Positions 1 through 9,438 of a stretch of 64,000 nucleotides of DNA are shown piece by piece; the stretch's first letter is position 1; every line of letters begins with the position of its first letter. The notes under the pieces are model-generated. The model searched no databases. It was not told where the DNA came from and saw nothing but the letters and a program-made list of their open reading frames with translations. The stretch is taken from assembly GCA_029265125.1 (NCBI GenBank), contig JAJUJX010000004.1, positions 162,030 through 226,029 of the forward strand. The letters are read 5' to 3'. Position numbers and translations under genes: made by a program. The DNA comes from Tolumonas sp008015085 (lineage in GTDB: Bacteria; Pseudomonadota; Gammaproteobacteria; Enterobacterales; Aeromonadaceae).

Positions 1-60
1 CAGATCTGTATCCCATACTGTAATAAGTCTGGGATGTTTCCTCTTTTGCGGTAGAGAATT

Positions 61-1074
61 ATGTCACTGAAAGCGATTGCTCAGGAATTAGGGATTTCAA
101 TTACGACCGTGAGTCGTGGTTTAAATGGTTATAGCGATGTAGCGGAACACACCCGAAAACTAATCATCGCTGCCGCCGAAGCTCGCGGATATCTACCTAA
201 TGCCTCTGCCCGTCGCTTGAAAACCGGCCGAACAGATGCGGTCGGACTCGTTTATCCGATGGTGACAACTGCGTTATATGATCCCAATCTGCTGGATATC
301 GTAGCCAATATCACCAGTGCCTTTGCTGATTTCAATATTGATATCGTAATGGTGTCAGATCAGGAGCATCACGGACATTCTCCTTATGTCAGCCTGATTG
401 AAAGTGGCCGAGTCGATGCTTTGATTGTCATGGATGTACTGGATGACGATCCCCGGATTAACTACCTGCAATCCCGTGGTCATAAATTTCTCTCTTTTGG
501 ACGTAGTAATACGACTACTGCCCCGTACGCCTGGATTGATTTTGACTGTGAGTCTGGCAGCCGTCAGGCTGTACGGTATCTGCTTGAAAGAGGCCACAGA
601 AAAATCGCTTTCCTGGGGGGAAATGATGAACGGGCCTTCGTAAGCCAGCGTAAAGATGGGTTTATGAAAGAAATGTCTGCCGCCGGTATCACCGTTCCTG
701 AACATTATGTACTGCAATTTGCACGAAATCGTCGGAGCGGGCTGGCAGCCATGCGACAAATCCTCACTTATGACGATCGCCCAACAGCCCTTCTGGTAGA
801 CAGTAGTATGCTGGCCGATGGTGCCATTATGGCTGCTGAACAAGTGGGATTAATAGCCGGAGAAGATATCTCCTTTATTACCTATGACGGTTTACCTCCA
901 GATACCTTATCTGATAAACACATGACCAGCGTGCAACTCTCTACCTCAGAAAAAAAGAGTAAACAGATCGCGGATATGACTCTTGCCTTGATTCAGGGTG
1001 AAAAACCAGAAAATCTGCATGTTTTGTGGGACCCAGAAATTATTGAAGGGAATACCGTTAAAGATCTTCGATAG
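61..1074 (+). CDS. LacI/GalR-family transcriptional regulator of the alpha-galactoside cluster
   Basis: A 337-residue LacI-family regulator. An N-terminal helix-turn-helix (residues 3-23, with the ITTVSRGLNG recognition helix) is followed by the hinge region (SARRLKTGR, about 49-57) and a periplasmic-binding-protein-like effector domain to the C-terminus. Length is usual for the family. The gene lies 181 bp upstream of a GH36 alpha-galactosidase on the same strand, and the gap holds a pair of LacI-type operators, so it most likely represses the downstream operon in response to an alpha-galactoside such as melibiose or raffinose. That ligand is inferred from context only. A purine-rich GGTAGAG lies about 6 bases before the ATG. 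Confidence 0.9.
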   Translation: MSLKAIAQELGISITTVSRGLNGYSDVAEHTRKLIIAAAEARGYLPNASARRLKTGRTDAVGLVYPMVTTALYDPNLLDIVANITSAFADFNIDIVMVSDQEHHGHSPYVSLIESGRVDALIVMDVLDDDPRINYLQSRGHKFLSFGRSNTTTAPYAWIDFDCESGSRQAVRYLLERGHRKIAFLGGNDERAFVSQRKDGFMKEMSAAGITVPEHYVLQFARNRRSGLAAMRQILTYDDRPTALLVDSSMLADGAIMAAEQVGLIAGEDISFITYDGLPPDTLSDKHMTSVQLSTSEKKSKQIADMTLALIQGEKPENLHVLWDPEIIEGNTVKDLR

Positions 1075-1145
1075 TCAGTGAAATCCCCTACCCCAGCGAT
1101 AAACCGTTAACCAGCTCCCATTTATATTGTCATTGTTGTTACCAT

Positions 1146-1161
1146 TTTGCGTTTAATCACA
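1146..1161 (+). promoter_or_regulatory. Possible CRP half-conserved site before the alpha-galactosidase operon
   Basis: TTTGC-N6-TCACA matches 8 of the 10 conserved bases of the CRP consensus TGTGA-N6-TCACA; the right arm is perfect. It lies just upstream of the twin LacI-type operators, as expected for catabolite control of a sugar operon. One weak arm makes this only a candidate. Confidence 0.3.
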
Positions 1162-1202
1162 ATTCCAAAACGTTTCGGTATTGATCCGAAACGTTTTGGA
1201 AT
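1162..1202. promoter_or_regulatory. Twin LacI-type operators forming a perfect inverted repeat
   Basis: A perfect 17-bp inverted repeat (1162-1178 and 1186-1202) with a 7-bp spacer. Each arm is itself a near-palindromic LacI/GalR-type operator, CCAAAACGTTTCGG, with the typical central CG. The two centres (1171/1172 and 1192/1193) are exactly 21 bp apart, about two helical turns, which would put two repressor dimers on the same face of the DNA. The site lies 54 bp before the GH36 start codon and is the natural target for the LacI-family regulator encoded at 61-1074. Confidence 0.85.
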
Positions 1203-1255
1203 ACCGTTAGCCATAAGAATTTGACTGATTCTATTTCTGACGGAGTATACGAATA

Positions 1256-3373
1256 ATGATGGAAAACATAGTTCATCTGAAGGGCAAGGCCTCTGATCTG
1301 CTGATACAGACTACGCCTGCCGTTGAGATTCTATACTGGGGCGAAAAAATTACCGATATCGATGCAGTTGCTATTCAGGCCATTAAACGAGCTGTACCCA
1401 ATGGTCGTTTAGATGCTGATACTCCTGTGACTCTAAGTCCGGAACATGGTCGCGGAGTATTCAGCAGCCCAGGGCTTGAAGGCCACCGTCAGGGCATGGA
1501 TTGGTCGCCCGTATTTAACTTCAAATCTTTGCAACAAGATAACAATAAGCTGGTGATCACAGCAGAAGATTCTACTGCAGGCTTAAAACTCGAATGTGAA
1601 TTAGAGCTGGATACCAAAACAGATGTGCTGCAAGTTCGCCATAACTTAACCAATCTTGAATCCACCCACTATCAGGTCAACCGCCTAGCGGTGACATTGC
1701 CGTTACCTGAACGCGCTGATGAACTACTAGCATTTCATGGTCGCTGGGTTCGTGAATTCCAGCCGCATCGTTTAACCATCAAACATGCCGGTTATCAGCA
1801 GGAAAACCGCCGTGGTCGCACCTCCCATGAGTATTTTCCTGGTTTTATACAAGGCACGTCGGGGTTTAGTGAACAGCAAGGGGAAGTATGGGGGTTCCAT
1901 CTGGCATGGAGCGGTAATCATCGTTTGCGTTCAGATGTTAAAACAGATGGCCGCCGTTTTGTGCAGGCTGAAGCGCTTTATTTTGCTGGGGAAGTGTCTC
2001 TTGGAGAAAATGAAAGCATCAGCACTCCATGGGTCTATGCCACTTATAGCCATGATGGCATGAATGGAATGAGCCAGTCATTTCACCAATTTGTTCGCGA
2101 TAACATCATTCACTTTCCTGAAAACAAACCTCGCCCTGTACATCTCAATACCTGGGAAGGGATCTATTTTGACCATAACCCAGAATACATTATGCAGATG
2201 GCCAGCCGCGCAGCCGAGCTCGGTGTCGAACGATTCATCATTGATGATGGCTGGTTCAAAGGCCGCAACAATGATCTGGCTGCATTGGGCGATTGGTATC
2301 TGGATACAAAAAAATATCCCAATGGTTTAGAGCCCGTTGTCGCACATGTCCGCAATTTAGGGATGGAGTTCGGGATTTGGGTTGAACCGGAGATGATTAA
2401 TCCTGACTCAGATCTTTTCCGGGCACATCCTGACTGGTTACTGGCCGTTGAGGGCTATCAGCAACCGACAGGGCGTTACCAGTATGTGCTGGATTTACAG
2501 AAACCAGAGGTTTTTGCCTATCTGCTTGAGCGTCTTGACGATCTATTAAGCCGTTATGATATTTCATATGTGAAATGGGATATGAATCGGGAAGTTGTCC
2601 AGCCGGGGCATGACGGTAAAGCCGCATTGTATGGCCAAACTTTGCGGTTATATGCATTACTGGATGAATTGCGCTTGCGTCACCCCAAAGTGGAGTTTGA
2701 ATCTTGCGCATCCGGTGGTGGCCGCATTGATTTTGAAATTTTGAAGCGAACGCATCGTTTCTGGACATCCGACAATAATGATGCTTTGGAGCGTCAGCAA
2801 ATCCAGCGAGGTATGAGCTATTTCTTCCCTCCCGAGGTGATGGGCGCCCACATCGGAGGCCGCCATTGCCACTGCACTCGCCGCTCTCACAGTATCGGTT
2901 TTCGTGGTCTGACGGCATTGTTCGGACATATGGGGGTTGAGCTGGACCCGGTTAAAGAAAGCACTGAAGAACAGGCCGGATTTACCCATTACATCGCTTT
3001 GCATAAGCAGCTTCGACCGTTACTACATAGTGGCAATGTCGTTCGGATTGATCACCATGATCCGGCATTACAAATCAATGGCGTTATCGCACAGGATCAA
3101 TCTTGCGCGGTCTTTCTGCTGAGCCAGCTGGCGATGCCAACCTATTCACTCTCTGGTACAGCTCGGCTGGCGGGGTTAGACCCAACAAAACAATATCGAT
3201 TAAACGTTCTCGATCAGCCGGCAAGTCTGCGTACTGGAGGTGTGATGAAGAAACTGCCGCTCTGGTTAGATGAAGAAATCACACTAAGTGGTGATTGGCT
3301 TGCTAAAGCAGGGCTGGCTTTGCCAGTTATGGATCCGGAGAGTGCCGTCTTAATCAAACTAGAAGCCGAATAA
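1256..3373 (+). CDS. Alpha-galactosidase, glycoside hydrolase family 36
   Basis: A 705-residue cytoplasmic alpha-galactosidase that hydrolyses terminal alpha-1,6-galactosyl residues of melibiose, raffinose or stachyose. It has the GH36 order: N-terminal beta-supersandwich, (beta/alpha)8 barrel and C-terminal beta domain. The motif KWDMNREV places the nucleophile at Asp442. The downstream TSDNNDA motif (504-510) supplies the acid/base aspartate, and SCASGGGR is the usual galactose-binding loop. There is no signal peptide, so the substrate must be imported, presumably by the ABC transporter encoded next. ATG codons at 1256 and 1259 are both possible after the GGAG at about 1241. It resembles AgaA/RafA-type enzymes; the exact substrate is not determinable. 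Confidence 0.93.
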   Translation: MMENIVHLKGKASDLLIQTTPAVEILYWGEKITDIDAVAIQAIKRAVPNGRLDADTPVTLSPEHGRGVFSSPGLEGHRQGMDWSPVFNFKSLQQDNNKLVITAEDSTAGLKLECELELDTKTDVLQVRHNLTNLESTHYQVNRLAVTLPLPERADELLAFHGRWVREFQPHRLTIKHAGYQQENRRGRTSHEYFPGFIQGTSGFSEQQGEVWGFHLAWSGNHRLRSDVKTDGRRFVQAEALYFAGEVSLGENESISTPWVYATYSHDGMNGMSQSFHQFVRDNIIHFPENKPRPVHLNTWEGIYFDHNPEYIMQMASRAAELGVERFIIDDGWFKGRNNDLAALGDWYLDTKKYPNGLEPVVAHVRNLGMEFGIWVEPEMINPDSDLFRAHPDWLLAVEGYQQPTGRYQYVLDLQKPEVFAYLLERLDDLLSRYDISYVKWDMNREVVQPGHDGKAALYGQTLRLYALLDELRLRHPKVEFESCASGGGRIDFEILKRTHRFWTSDNNDALERQQIQRGMSYFFPPEVMGAHIGGRHCHCTRRSHSIGFRGLTALFGHMGVELDPVKESTEEQAGFTHYIALHKQLRPLLHSGNVVRIDHHDPALQINGVIAQDQSCAVFLLSQLAMPTYSLSGTARLAGLDPTKQYRLNVLDQPASLRTGGVMKKLPLWLDEEITLSGDWLAKAGLALPVMDPESAVLIKLEAE

Positions 3374-3492
3374 GTGTCTCTGACACCTGTTTTTAGCATT
3401 CATTCCTGAAAACGGAGTTTTGCAGTCACCGTTGCAGCTTCAGGTCAGGACGCGAGAAATCTCGCTAAATAAATACAAACAAGGATAAGCGA

Positions 3493-5544
3493 ATGGAACA
3501 ACACACATTCAAGATCAGCTTATTATCACTTTGTGTCGCTGGTGTTATTGGCATGGTCCCTCATGCGTTCGCGGCCGAAGCCGAACCATCAGCCTTACCT
3601 AAACCTCAGCCTTTCCCAGGTCAGGGAAAACCGATGCTGTTATCGCAAAAAGACCTGATGGAATTTAAAGCACTTCCCTCTTATTCCGAACCCGAGTGGG
3701 TTAATAAGCTGGTTAAAGAAGGGAAATTACCACCGGTGAAAGATCGGTTGCCGAAAGAACCAATGGTATTTAACAGTAAAGGCATGCCAGATGGCCCAGG
3801 TGTTTATGGTGGCGTCTTCCGCATGGTGAGTGGCGGTCGTCCGGAAGGCTGGAATTACAACGCAGGCAAAAACTCAGGCTGGGGTGGTACTGAATATACC
3901 GTGGCAGAATGCCTGACCCGAACAGGCCCTCTGACCACTATCAAAAAAGAGGAACAGACTCCGCTGCCTAATCTGGCGAAAAGCTGGGAGTGGTCGGATG
4001 ATGGTAAACAACTCACCATGCACCTGCTTGAAGATGCTAAATGGTCTGACGGAAAACCATTCTCTTCTGATGATGTGATGTTCCTGTGGAATGACAATAT
4101 TCTCGACCCGCATGTGACCGCATGGGCTAATAAAGACACATATGGTAAAGGTACTACTCTGGAAGCCGTGGATAAAAACACTATCCGTTGGACCTTCAAA
4201 GAACCTCGTCCGACGCAGTATCTGTATAGCATGGCGTTCTTCCGCATGTGTCCAGGACCGGCGCATGTGCTGAAACAGTTCCATCCTAAATACAATAAAG
4301 ATGCAACCTACAGTAGCTACGCGAACGCATTACCAGCTGACAAAATGCCGGTCGTAACAATGGGTGCCTGGGTGCCGGTATATCACAAAGCAGATCAGAT
4401 GATAGTGCTGCGTCGTAACCCGTATTACTGGAAGGTCGATGAAAAAGGCCAACAGCTGCCTTACATGGATGAACTGCGCTTTAAACTTTCCACCTGGACA
4501 GATCGTGAAGTTCAAACTGTTGCTGGCAACGCTGACTACGCCAACATGGAAAACCCAACAAACTACGTCGAGTCAATCAAGAAGGCGAAACAGGCGAATT
4601 CGCCAGCCCGCCTCGATTTCAGCCCCCGTTTCCTTGGCTGGTCATTATTTATGAACCAGTCTGAAGATGTTGGTGCTACGGATGATCGTGAGAAAGCGAT
4701 CCGGCTGCTGAACCGTCAGCTGAAATTCCGTCAGGCCATCAGCCATGCGATTGACCGTAATGCATTGGGTCAGACTTTAGTGCGCGGTCCGTTTTCCCGC
4801 CCTTATGCCGGAGGGTTATATCCGGAAGGTGTTGTTAATGACAGTTCTGTCGTTTATTACGGCTACAACCCCAAACTGGCCAAAGATCTGCTGGCTGACG
4901 TTGGTTTGAAAGACACCGATGGTAACGGCATCGTTAACTGGATCGATGGCCCAATGAAAGGTAAAGATCTGGAAATTACCATGATCACACCGGATGGTCC
5001 GGGTGAAACTTCATTGTCGGAAGGTCTGGTTTCGATGCTGCGTGAAGTGGGCATTAAGCTGATCCCTCGCCCAATGCAAGGTGCTCAGGTTGATGCCGCT
5101 CTGGGAGCAAGTGCTTATGATTTCTTCATTCGCCGCAATGATAACGAATACATTCAGCCAATCCAGCTGGCTGAAGCTTTAGCTCCGGTACATGACCAGA
5201 CACCATACTGGCATAAAGGCACTAAAGAGAAACCACAAAATCTGCTGCCGTTTGAAAAAGAGCTGGTGAGTCTGATCAACCAGTTCCAGCATGAGCCAGA
5301 ATTGAGCAAGCAACTGGAAATACTCAATAAATACAACAAAGTATTTACGGAGAATGTTTACCATGTTGGTCTGGTGTCTGTACCTGGTGCCCTGATCCTG
5401 AACAAACGTCTGAAAAACGTACCACCAGGAACACCAATAATGAGCTTCCAATGGGCTGAAGATTCAATCATGCGCGAACGTATCTGGATTGATCCGAAAT
5501 CTGCGCCGGTTGAAGAACTGATGCCAGGCAAACTGCCTGAATAA
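3493..5544 (+). CDS. ABC transporter periplasmic binding protein, family 5 (AgpA-like, alpha-galactosides)
   Basis: A 683-residue solute-binding protein. An N-terminal signal peptide (positive start, hydrophobic core, cleavage near the PHAFA end at about residue 28) directs it to the periplasm. The rest is a family 5 (Opp/Dpp/nickel type) binding protein, longer than typical DppA proteins. Although this family usually binds peptides, the position between a GH36 alpha-galactosidase and Dpp-type permeases matches the agp alpha-galactoside transporter known from Sinorhizobium meliloti, so the ligand is probably melibiose/raffinose. AAGGA precedes the ATG. The 119-bp gap after the GH36 gene holds short hairpins but no clear terminator, so co-transcription is likely. 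Confidence 0.85.
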   Translation: MEQHTFKISLLSLCVAGVIGMVPHAFAAEAEPSALPKPQPFPGQGKPMLLSQKDLMEFKALPSYSEPEWVNKLVKEGKLPPVKDRLPKEPMVFNSKGMPDGPGVYGGVFRMVSGGRPEGWNYNAGKNSGWGGTEYTVAECLTRTGPLTTIKKEEQTPLPNLAKSWEWSDDGKQLTMHLLEDAKWSDGKPFSSDDVMFLWNDNILDPHVTAWANKDTYGKGTTLEAVDKNTIRWTFKEPRPTQYLYSMAFFRMCPGPAHVLKQFHPKYNKDATYSSYANALPADKMPVVTMGAWVPVYHKADQMIVLRRNPYYWKVDEKGQQLPYMDELRFKLSTWTDREVQTVAGNADYANMENPTNYVESIKKAKQANSPARLDFSPRFLGWSLFMNQSEDVGATDDREKAIRLLNRQLKFRQAISHAIDRNALGQTLVRGPFSRPYAGGLYPEGVVNDSSVVYYGYNPKLAKDLLADVGLKDTDGNGIVNWIDGPMKGKDLEITMITPDGPGETSLSEGLVSMLREVGIKLIPRPMQGAQVDAALGASAYDFFIRRNDNEYIQPIQLAEALAPVHDQTPYWHKGTKEKPQNLLPFEKELVSLINQFQHEPELSKQLEILNKYNKVFTENVYHVGLVSVPGALILNKRLKNVPPGTPIMSFQWAEDSIMRERIWIDPKSAPVEELMPGKLPE

Positions 5545-5572
5545 TCAGTAAATCAACACGCTGTCGTTATTC

Positions 5573-5603
5573 ATCCGGTCACAGCTGACTGTAGTGACCG
5601 GAT
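5573..5603 (+). promoter_or_regulatory. Hairpin between binding-protein and permease genes
   Basis: Two 10-bp arms (ATCCGGTCAC at 5573-5582 and its complement at 5594-5603) enclose an 11-nt loop, with no following T-run. It sits just after the binding-protein stop codon. Such hairpins in ABC operons protect the upstream mRNA or reduce read-through, so that the periplasmic protein outnumbers the permeases. Confidence 0.6.
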
Positions 5604-5621
5604 TTCAACAAGGAATGCACT

Positions 5622-6620
5622 ATGTTCGGTTTTATCATCAAGCGTTTGCTGGCAGCAATCCCTTTACTGCTCATCCTCAGCATGATCTCTTTCTTTCTGA
5701 TCCAGATCCCGCCGGGTGATTATGCAGATAAGGTAAAAAGCCAGGCGATCACTATGTCAGGGATGAGTGAGCAAGATGCACAGCAAATGGCCGATAAGTA
5801 TCGTGAAGAACACGGTATGAATGCACCACTACCAGTGCAGTATGTTCGCTGGGTTGGCAACATTGTAACCAAAGGCGACTTTGGTGATTCATATACCTAC
5901 AACAAGCCTATTAGTCAGCTGATTCTGGATCGCTTACCCATGACCTTGCTGATAGCTCTGATGTGCCATTTCGGATCAACGGTAATTGGTACTCTGTTAG
6001 GCATTTTTGTAGCGACACGCCAGTACAGTATCGCCGACACTGTCGTGACTGTATTTGCATTTATCGGCATGACAACCCCCCGCTTTGTTCTGGCGCTGAT
6101 CATGCTTTATCTGCTGGTCTTTCATTTTGGATCAACTCATGTCGCCGCACTATTTTCGCCCGAATACACCATGGCGCCATGGAGTATTGCGAAATTCGGC
6201 GATCTGCTTGTTCATATCTGGCCAGTTCTGCTGGTTGCCATTTTCGGCGGCATGGCGCAAAACCTGCGAGTCATGCGCTCCAATATGCTGGACGTTATGC
6301 AGGCTCAATATGTTGAAACAGCCCGGGCTAAAGGGCTTTCCCCTATGCGGGTTTTATTTCGCCATATCGTCCCGAATGCGCTGCATCCTATGATCATGTT
6401 CCAAGGAGTTGCTCTGCCTTACATGATTGCCGGTGAGCTGGAAATCGCAATTGTCTTTGCCCTGCCAACCGTCGGCCCCCTTATTGTACAGGCCATGCAG
6501 GATCAGGACGTCTTTGTCGTTGCCTCGTTCATGCTCATTCTGGCCACAACACTGGTTATCGGTAACCTGATTGCTGATATTACTTTGGCTCTGCTGGACC
6601 CTCGGGTTCGCCTGTCCTGA
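5622..6620 (+). CDS. ABC transporter permease, DppB/OppB type
   Basis: A 332-residue inner-membrane permease, length typical for DppB-like proteins. The N-terminus IIKRLLAAIPLLLILSMISF is the first transmembrane helix of the family, and about six helices follow. The cytoplasmic EAA coupling loop is seen as ETARAKGLSPMRVLFRHIVP at about residues 230-250. It forms a heterodimeric channel with the next gene product. AAGGA lies upstream of the ATG. The role in alpha-galactoside import is inferred from operon context. Confidence 0.9.
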   Translation: MFGFIIKRLLAAIPLLLILSMISFFLIQIPPGDYADKVKSQAITMSGMSEQDAQQMADKYREEHGMNAPLPVQYVRWVGNIVTKGDFGDSYTYNKPISQLILDRLPMTLLIALMCHFGSTVIGTLLGIFVATRQYSIADTVVTVFAFIGMTTPRFVLALIMLYLLVFHFGSTHVAALFSPEYTMAPWSIAKFGDLLVHIWPVLLVAIFGGMAQNLRVMRSNMLDVMQAQYVETARAKGLSPMRVLFRHIVPNALHPMIMFQGVALPYMIAGELEIAIVFALPTVGPLIVQAMQDQDVFVVASFMLILATTLVIGNLIADITLALLDPRVRLS

Positions 6621-6635
6621 TAAGAGGATTTTGTC

Positions 6636-7772
6636 ATGGAGAAAACTATGCTGCCTGAAATTATCCTGGAACAGGATCCCCGCGAACGGCCAAAGAGCAC
6701 CGATGAACGCTATCTTGCGCTGGTATGGCGCCGGTTTAAACGCAATAAACTGGCTCTGATTTCGATGTGGCTGATTTTGGCATTACTGATCCTTTCTGTT
6801 TTTGCTTCGTTTTTTGCCCCACAAGACCCAGCAGTACGCAATAATGAAGATGTTTATCTGCCGCCGCAAGGTATCCACTTTTTCAGTGAGGACGGGTTCT
6901 CATTACGCCCCTTTGTTTACCCTTATGAAACCACCTTTGATCCTGAGACATTTGAAGCGAAATATGTTCTGAACACAGAGAAGAAGGTCTACCTGCAGTT
7001 TTTTAGTAAGGGCTGGGAATATTCTTTCCTCGGAATGACCTTTGATACCCATCTGTTCACCGCACAGGATAATCAGAAAGTTTATCTGCTCGGCACTGAT
7101 GGCATGGGCCGAGACGAGCTGAGCCGCATCTTCCACGGTATGGGTGTGACCTTATTGATGGCTGGGTTAATCACCTCCATTTGCGTCGTAGTCGGTAGTC
7201 TGGTCGGTATTACATCGGGTTATCTGGGAGGTAAAGCGGACTTGTGGATCCAGCGCGTGGTTGAGCTGATGCTGGCATTCCCTGAACTACCACTATACCT
7301 GTCTGTTATTGCCATTTTGCCGAAGACGGTTTCACCACAGACTACCTTCGTCCTGTTCGTGCTGTTATTAGGCTGCCTGAAATGGGCACAACTGGCACGA
7401 GAAGTGCGAGGTAAAGCTCTGGTGTTGCGAGAAATGGACTATGTGAAATCAGCCATTGCAGCCGGAGCATCTGATGGCCGCATCGTCGTGCACCACATTC
7501 TGCCAAACGTTATGTCTCATGTGATTGTGGTGGCAACCGGCATGATCCCAACGTTCATTCTGACTGAAAGCTTCCTGAGTTTTCTTGGTGTAGGTATTCG
7601 CCCACCAATGATCAGCCTGGGGTTACTACTGAACGCGGCCCGAGATTATCAGGTATTAGGTTCTTATCCGTGGTTACTGGCCCCTGTCGGTTTCATTCTG
7701 GTTTCAGTTTTGGTTTTCAACGCTGCCGGTGACGGTCTGCGCGATGCGGTCGATCCGTACTCAGGTCGTTAA
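6636..7772 (+). CDS. ABC transporter permease, DppC/OppC type
   Basis: A 378-residue inner-membrane permease. After a cytoplasmic N-terminus and the first helix (about 43-63) there is a long periplasmic insert (about 65-160), as in OppC-type proteins that are longer than DppC. The LGTDGMGRDELSRI motif and the EAA loop (about 265-290, VKSAIAAGASDGRIVVHHIL) are clear. It starts 15 bp after the DppB-type gene, so the two are translationally close. The alternative ATG at 6648 lies near the start; the upstream AGAGGA favours 6636. Confidence 0.9.
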   Translation: MEKTMLPEIILEQDPRERPKSTDERYLALVWRRFKRNKLALISMWLILALLILSVFASFFAPQDPAVRNNEDVYLPPQGIHFFSEDGFSLRPFVYPYETTFDPETFEAKYVLNTEKKVYLQFFSKGWEYSFLGMTFDTHLFTAQDNQKVYLLGTDGMGRDELSRIFHGMGVTLLMAGLITSICVVVGSLVGITSGYLGGKADLWIQRVVELMLAFPELPLYLSVIAILPKTVSPQTTFVLFVLLLGCLKWAQLAREVRGKALVLREMDYVKSAIAAGASDGRIVVHHILPNVMSHVIVVATGMIPTFILTESFLSFLGVGIRPPMISLGLLLNAARDYQVLGSYPWLLAPVGFILVSVLVFNAAGDGLRDAVDPYSGR

Positions 7773-7786
7773 GCGAGGATTTAAAG

Positions 7787-9406
7787 ATGTGTGAACAAAC
7801 TCTATTAGTAAATGCTGAAAACATTCAGGTCGATTTCAGAACTGAAGGTGGTATAGCTCAGGCTGTTCGGGATGTCTCCTTCAAAATCTATAAGGGCCAA
7901 ACCGTAGCGCTGGTTGGTGAATCCGGTTCAGGCAAATCGATCTCTGCCCGCGTATTGATGAAATTGCTGCCCAAAAGCGCGATTGTCGGCAAAGACACCC
8001 GCATCACCCTGCATGGCGAAGATATGAGCCAGTATGACGAACAAGCGATGCGCAAAATTCGTGGAAAAAAGATCGGCATGATCTTTCAGGAACCGATGAC
8101 ATCGCTGAACCCGATTTATACCGTTGGTGAACAGATCGGCGAAATCATCCGTGAGCATAACCGAACCATCTCTAAACAAGAAATACGTGCGCAGGTACTC
8201 TCACTGCTCAAAGAGATGCAATTGCCTGATCCGGAAAAACGGATTGATCAATATCCACATCAGATGTCCGGCGGCCAGCGCCAACGAGTGATGATTGCCA
8301 TGGCGCTGGCGAATAAACCTGACCTACTGATTGCGGACGAACCGACCACCGCGCTGGATGTTACCGTACAGGCCGAAATTCTGAATCTGCTGAAAAGGCT
8401 GCAGGAAAAATTTCATATGGGTGTCCTGCTAATCACCCACGACCTGACGATTGTTCGCAAATACGCTGACTGGGTCTATGTCATGCAACATGGAAAAGTC
8501 GTTGAAAACAATCAGACAGAAACATTGTTTACTACCCCATCTCACCCTTATACCCAGCACTTGCTGAGTTCTGAACCTAAAGGAACAGCACCTGCCGTAC
8601 CAGCTGAAAACCCAGTTATCCTCGAAGGGAAAAATCTTCACGTCTCCTTCGTAACACAAACCGCAAACCGCTGGCTTCGTCGCCCGGAAAAACGCTTTCA
8701 TGCCGTCAAAGGGCTGGATCTGACTCTGCGTCAGGGCGAAACGCTGGGGATTGTCGGTGAATCTGGTTCCGGCAAAACGACGCTGGGTCACGCCATTTTG
8801 CGTCTGATTGAATCTGAAGGCGAAATGATTTACGACGGTATCACATTGCATGATCGTGACCGTAAAGCGATGCGTCCACTGCGCAAACGCATGCAGATTG
8901 TATTTCAGGATCCTTTTTCCTCTCTCAATCCCCGCATGACTGTCCGGCAAATCATTCAGGAAGGAATGATCATTAACAACATCGGCACTGATGCCACAGA
9001 CAGAGAACAGCGGGCCATTCAGGCACTACAGGAGTCAGGTTTAGCTCCCTTTGCCATGGATCGTTTTCCTCATGAATTTTCAGGCGGACAACGCCAGCGT
9101 ATTGCGATCGCCAAAGCCATCGCAATGGAACCCGAGTTCATTTTGCTTGATGAACCAACCTCGGCACTCGATCTCTCTGTACAAAATCAGATCATCCAGC
9201 TGCTACGCCAGTTACAGCAAAAACATAATCTTTCTTACTTATTTATCAGCCATGATCTACGCGTCGTCAGAGCATTATGTCACCGTATTATGGTGATGAG
9301 ACACGGAGATTTGGTCGAAATGGGCGATACCATCACAGTGATGGATGACCCAAAAGAGGAATATACACGACGACTGATCAGGGCAGCATTTGAGGTAGCT
9401 GCCTGA
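7787..9406 (+). CDS. ABC transporter ATPase with two fused nucleotide-binding domains (DppD-DppF fusion type)
   Basis: A 539-residue protein with two complete nucleotide-binding domains. The first has Walker A GESGSGKS (about 44-51), signature MSGGQRQR (about 161-168) and Walker B LLIADEPT. The second has Walker A GESGSGKTT (about 324-332), signature FSGGQRQR (about 431-438) and Walker B FILLDEPTSALD. Both domains look catalytically intact, so one gene supplies what dppD and dppF encode separately elsewhere. It powers the importer formed with the two preceding permeases. It follows the second permease gene by 14 bp. Confidence 0.93.
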   Translation: MCEQTLLVNAENIQVDFRTEGGIAQAVRDVSFKIYKGQTVALVGESGSGKSISARVLMKLLPKSAIVGKDTRITLHGEDMSQYDEQAMRKIRGKKIGMIFQEPMTSLNPIYTVGEQIGEIIREHNRTISKQEIRAQVLSLLKEMQLPDPEKRIDQYPHQMSGGQRQRVMIAMALANKPDLLIADEPTTALDVTVQAEILNLLKRLQEKFHMGVLLITHDLTIVRKYADWVYVMQHGKVVENNQTETLFTTPSHPYTQHLLSSEPKGTAPAVPAENPVILEGKNLHVSFVTQTANRWLRRPEKRFHAVKGLDLTLRQGETLGIVGESGSGKTTLGHAILRLIESEGEMIYDGITLHDRDRKAMRPLRKRMQIVFQDPFSSLNPRMTVRQIIQEGMIINNIGTDATDREQRAIQALQESGLAPFAMDRFPHEFSGGQRQRIAIAKAIAMEPEFILLDEPTSALDLSVQNQIIQLLRQLQQKHNLSYLFISHDLRVVRALCHRIMVMRHGDLVEMGDTITVMDDPKEEYTRRLIRAAFEVAA

Positions 9407-9438
9407 TACCGGAAGACATGTATTAAGCGGAGGCAAGC

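Noticed and set aside
1..60. Short inverted repeat ATCCCA/TGGGAT (11-16, 31-36) before the first LacI-type gene
   Set aside because: Only 6 bp arms around a 14-nt spacer; could be chance and the upstream context is cut off.
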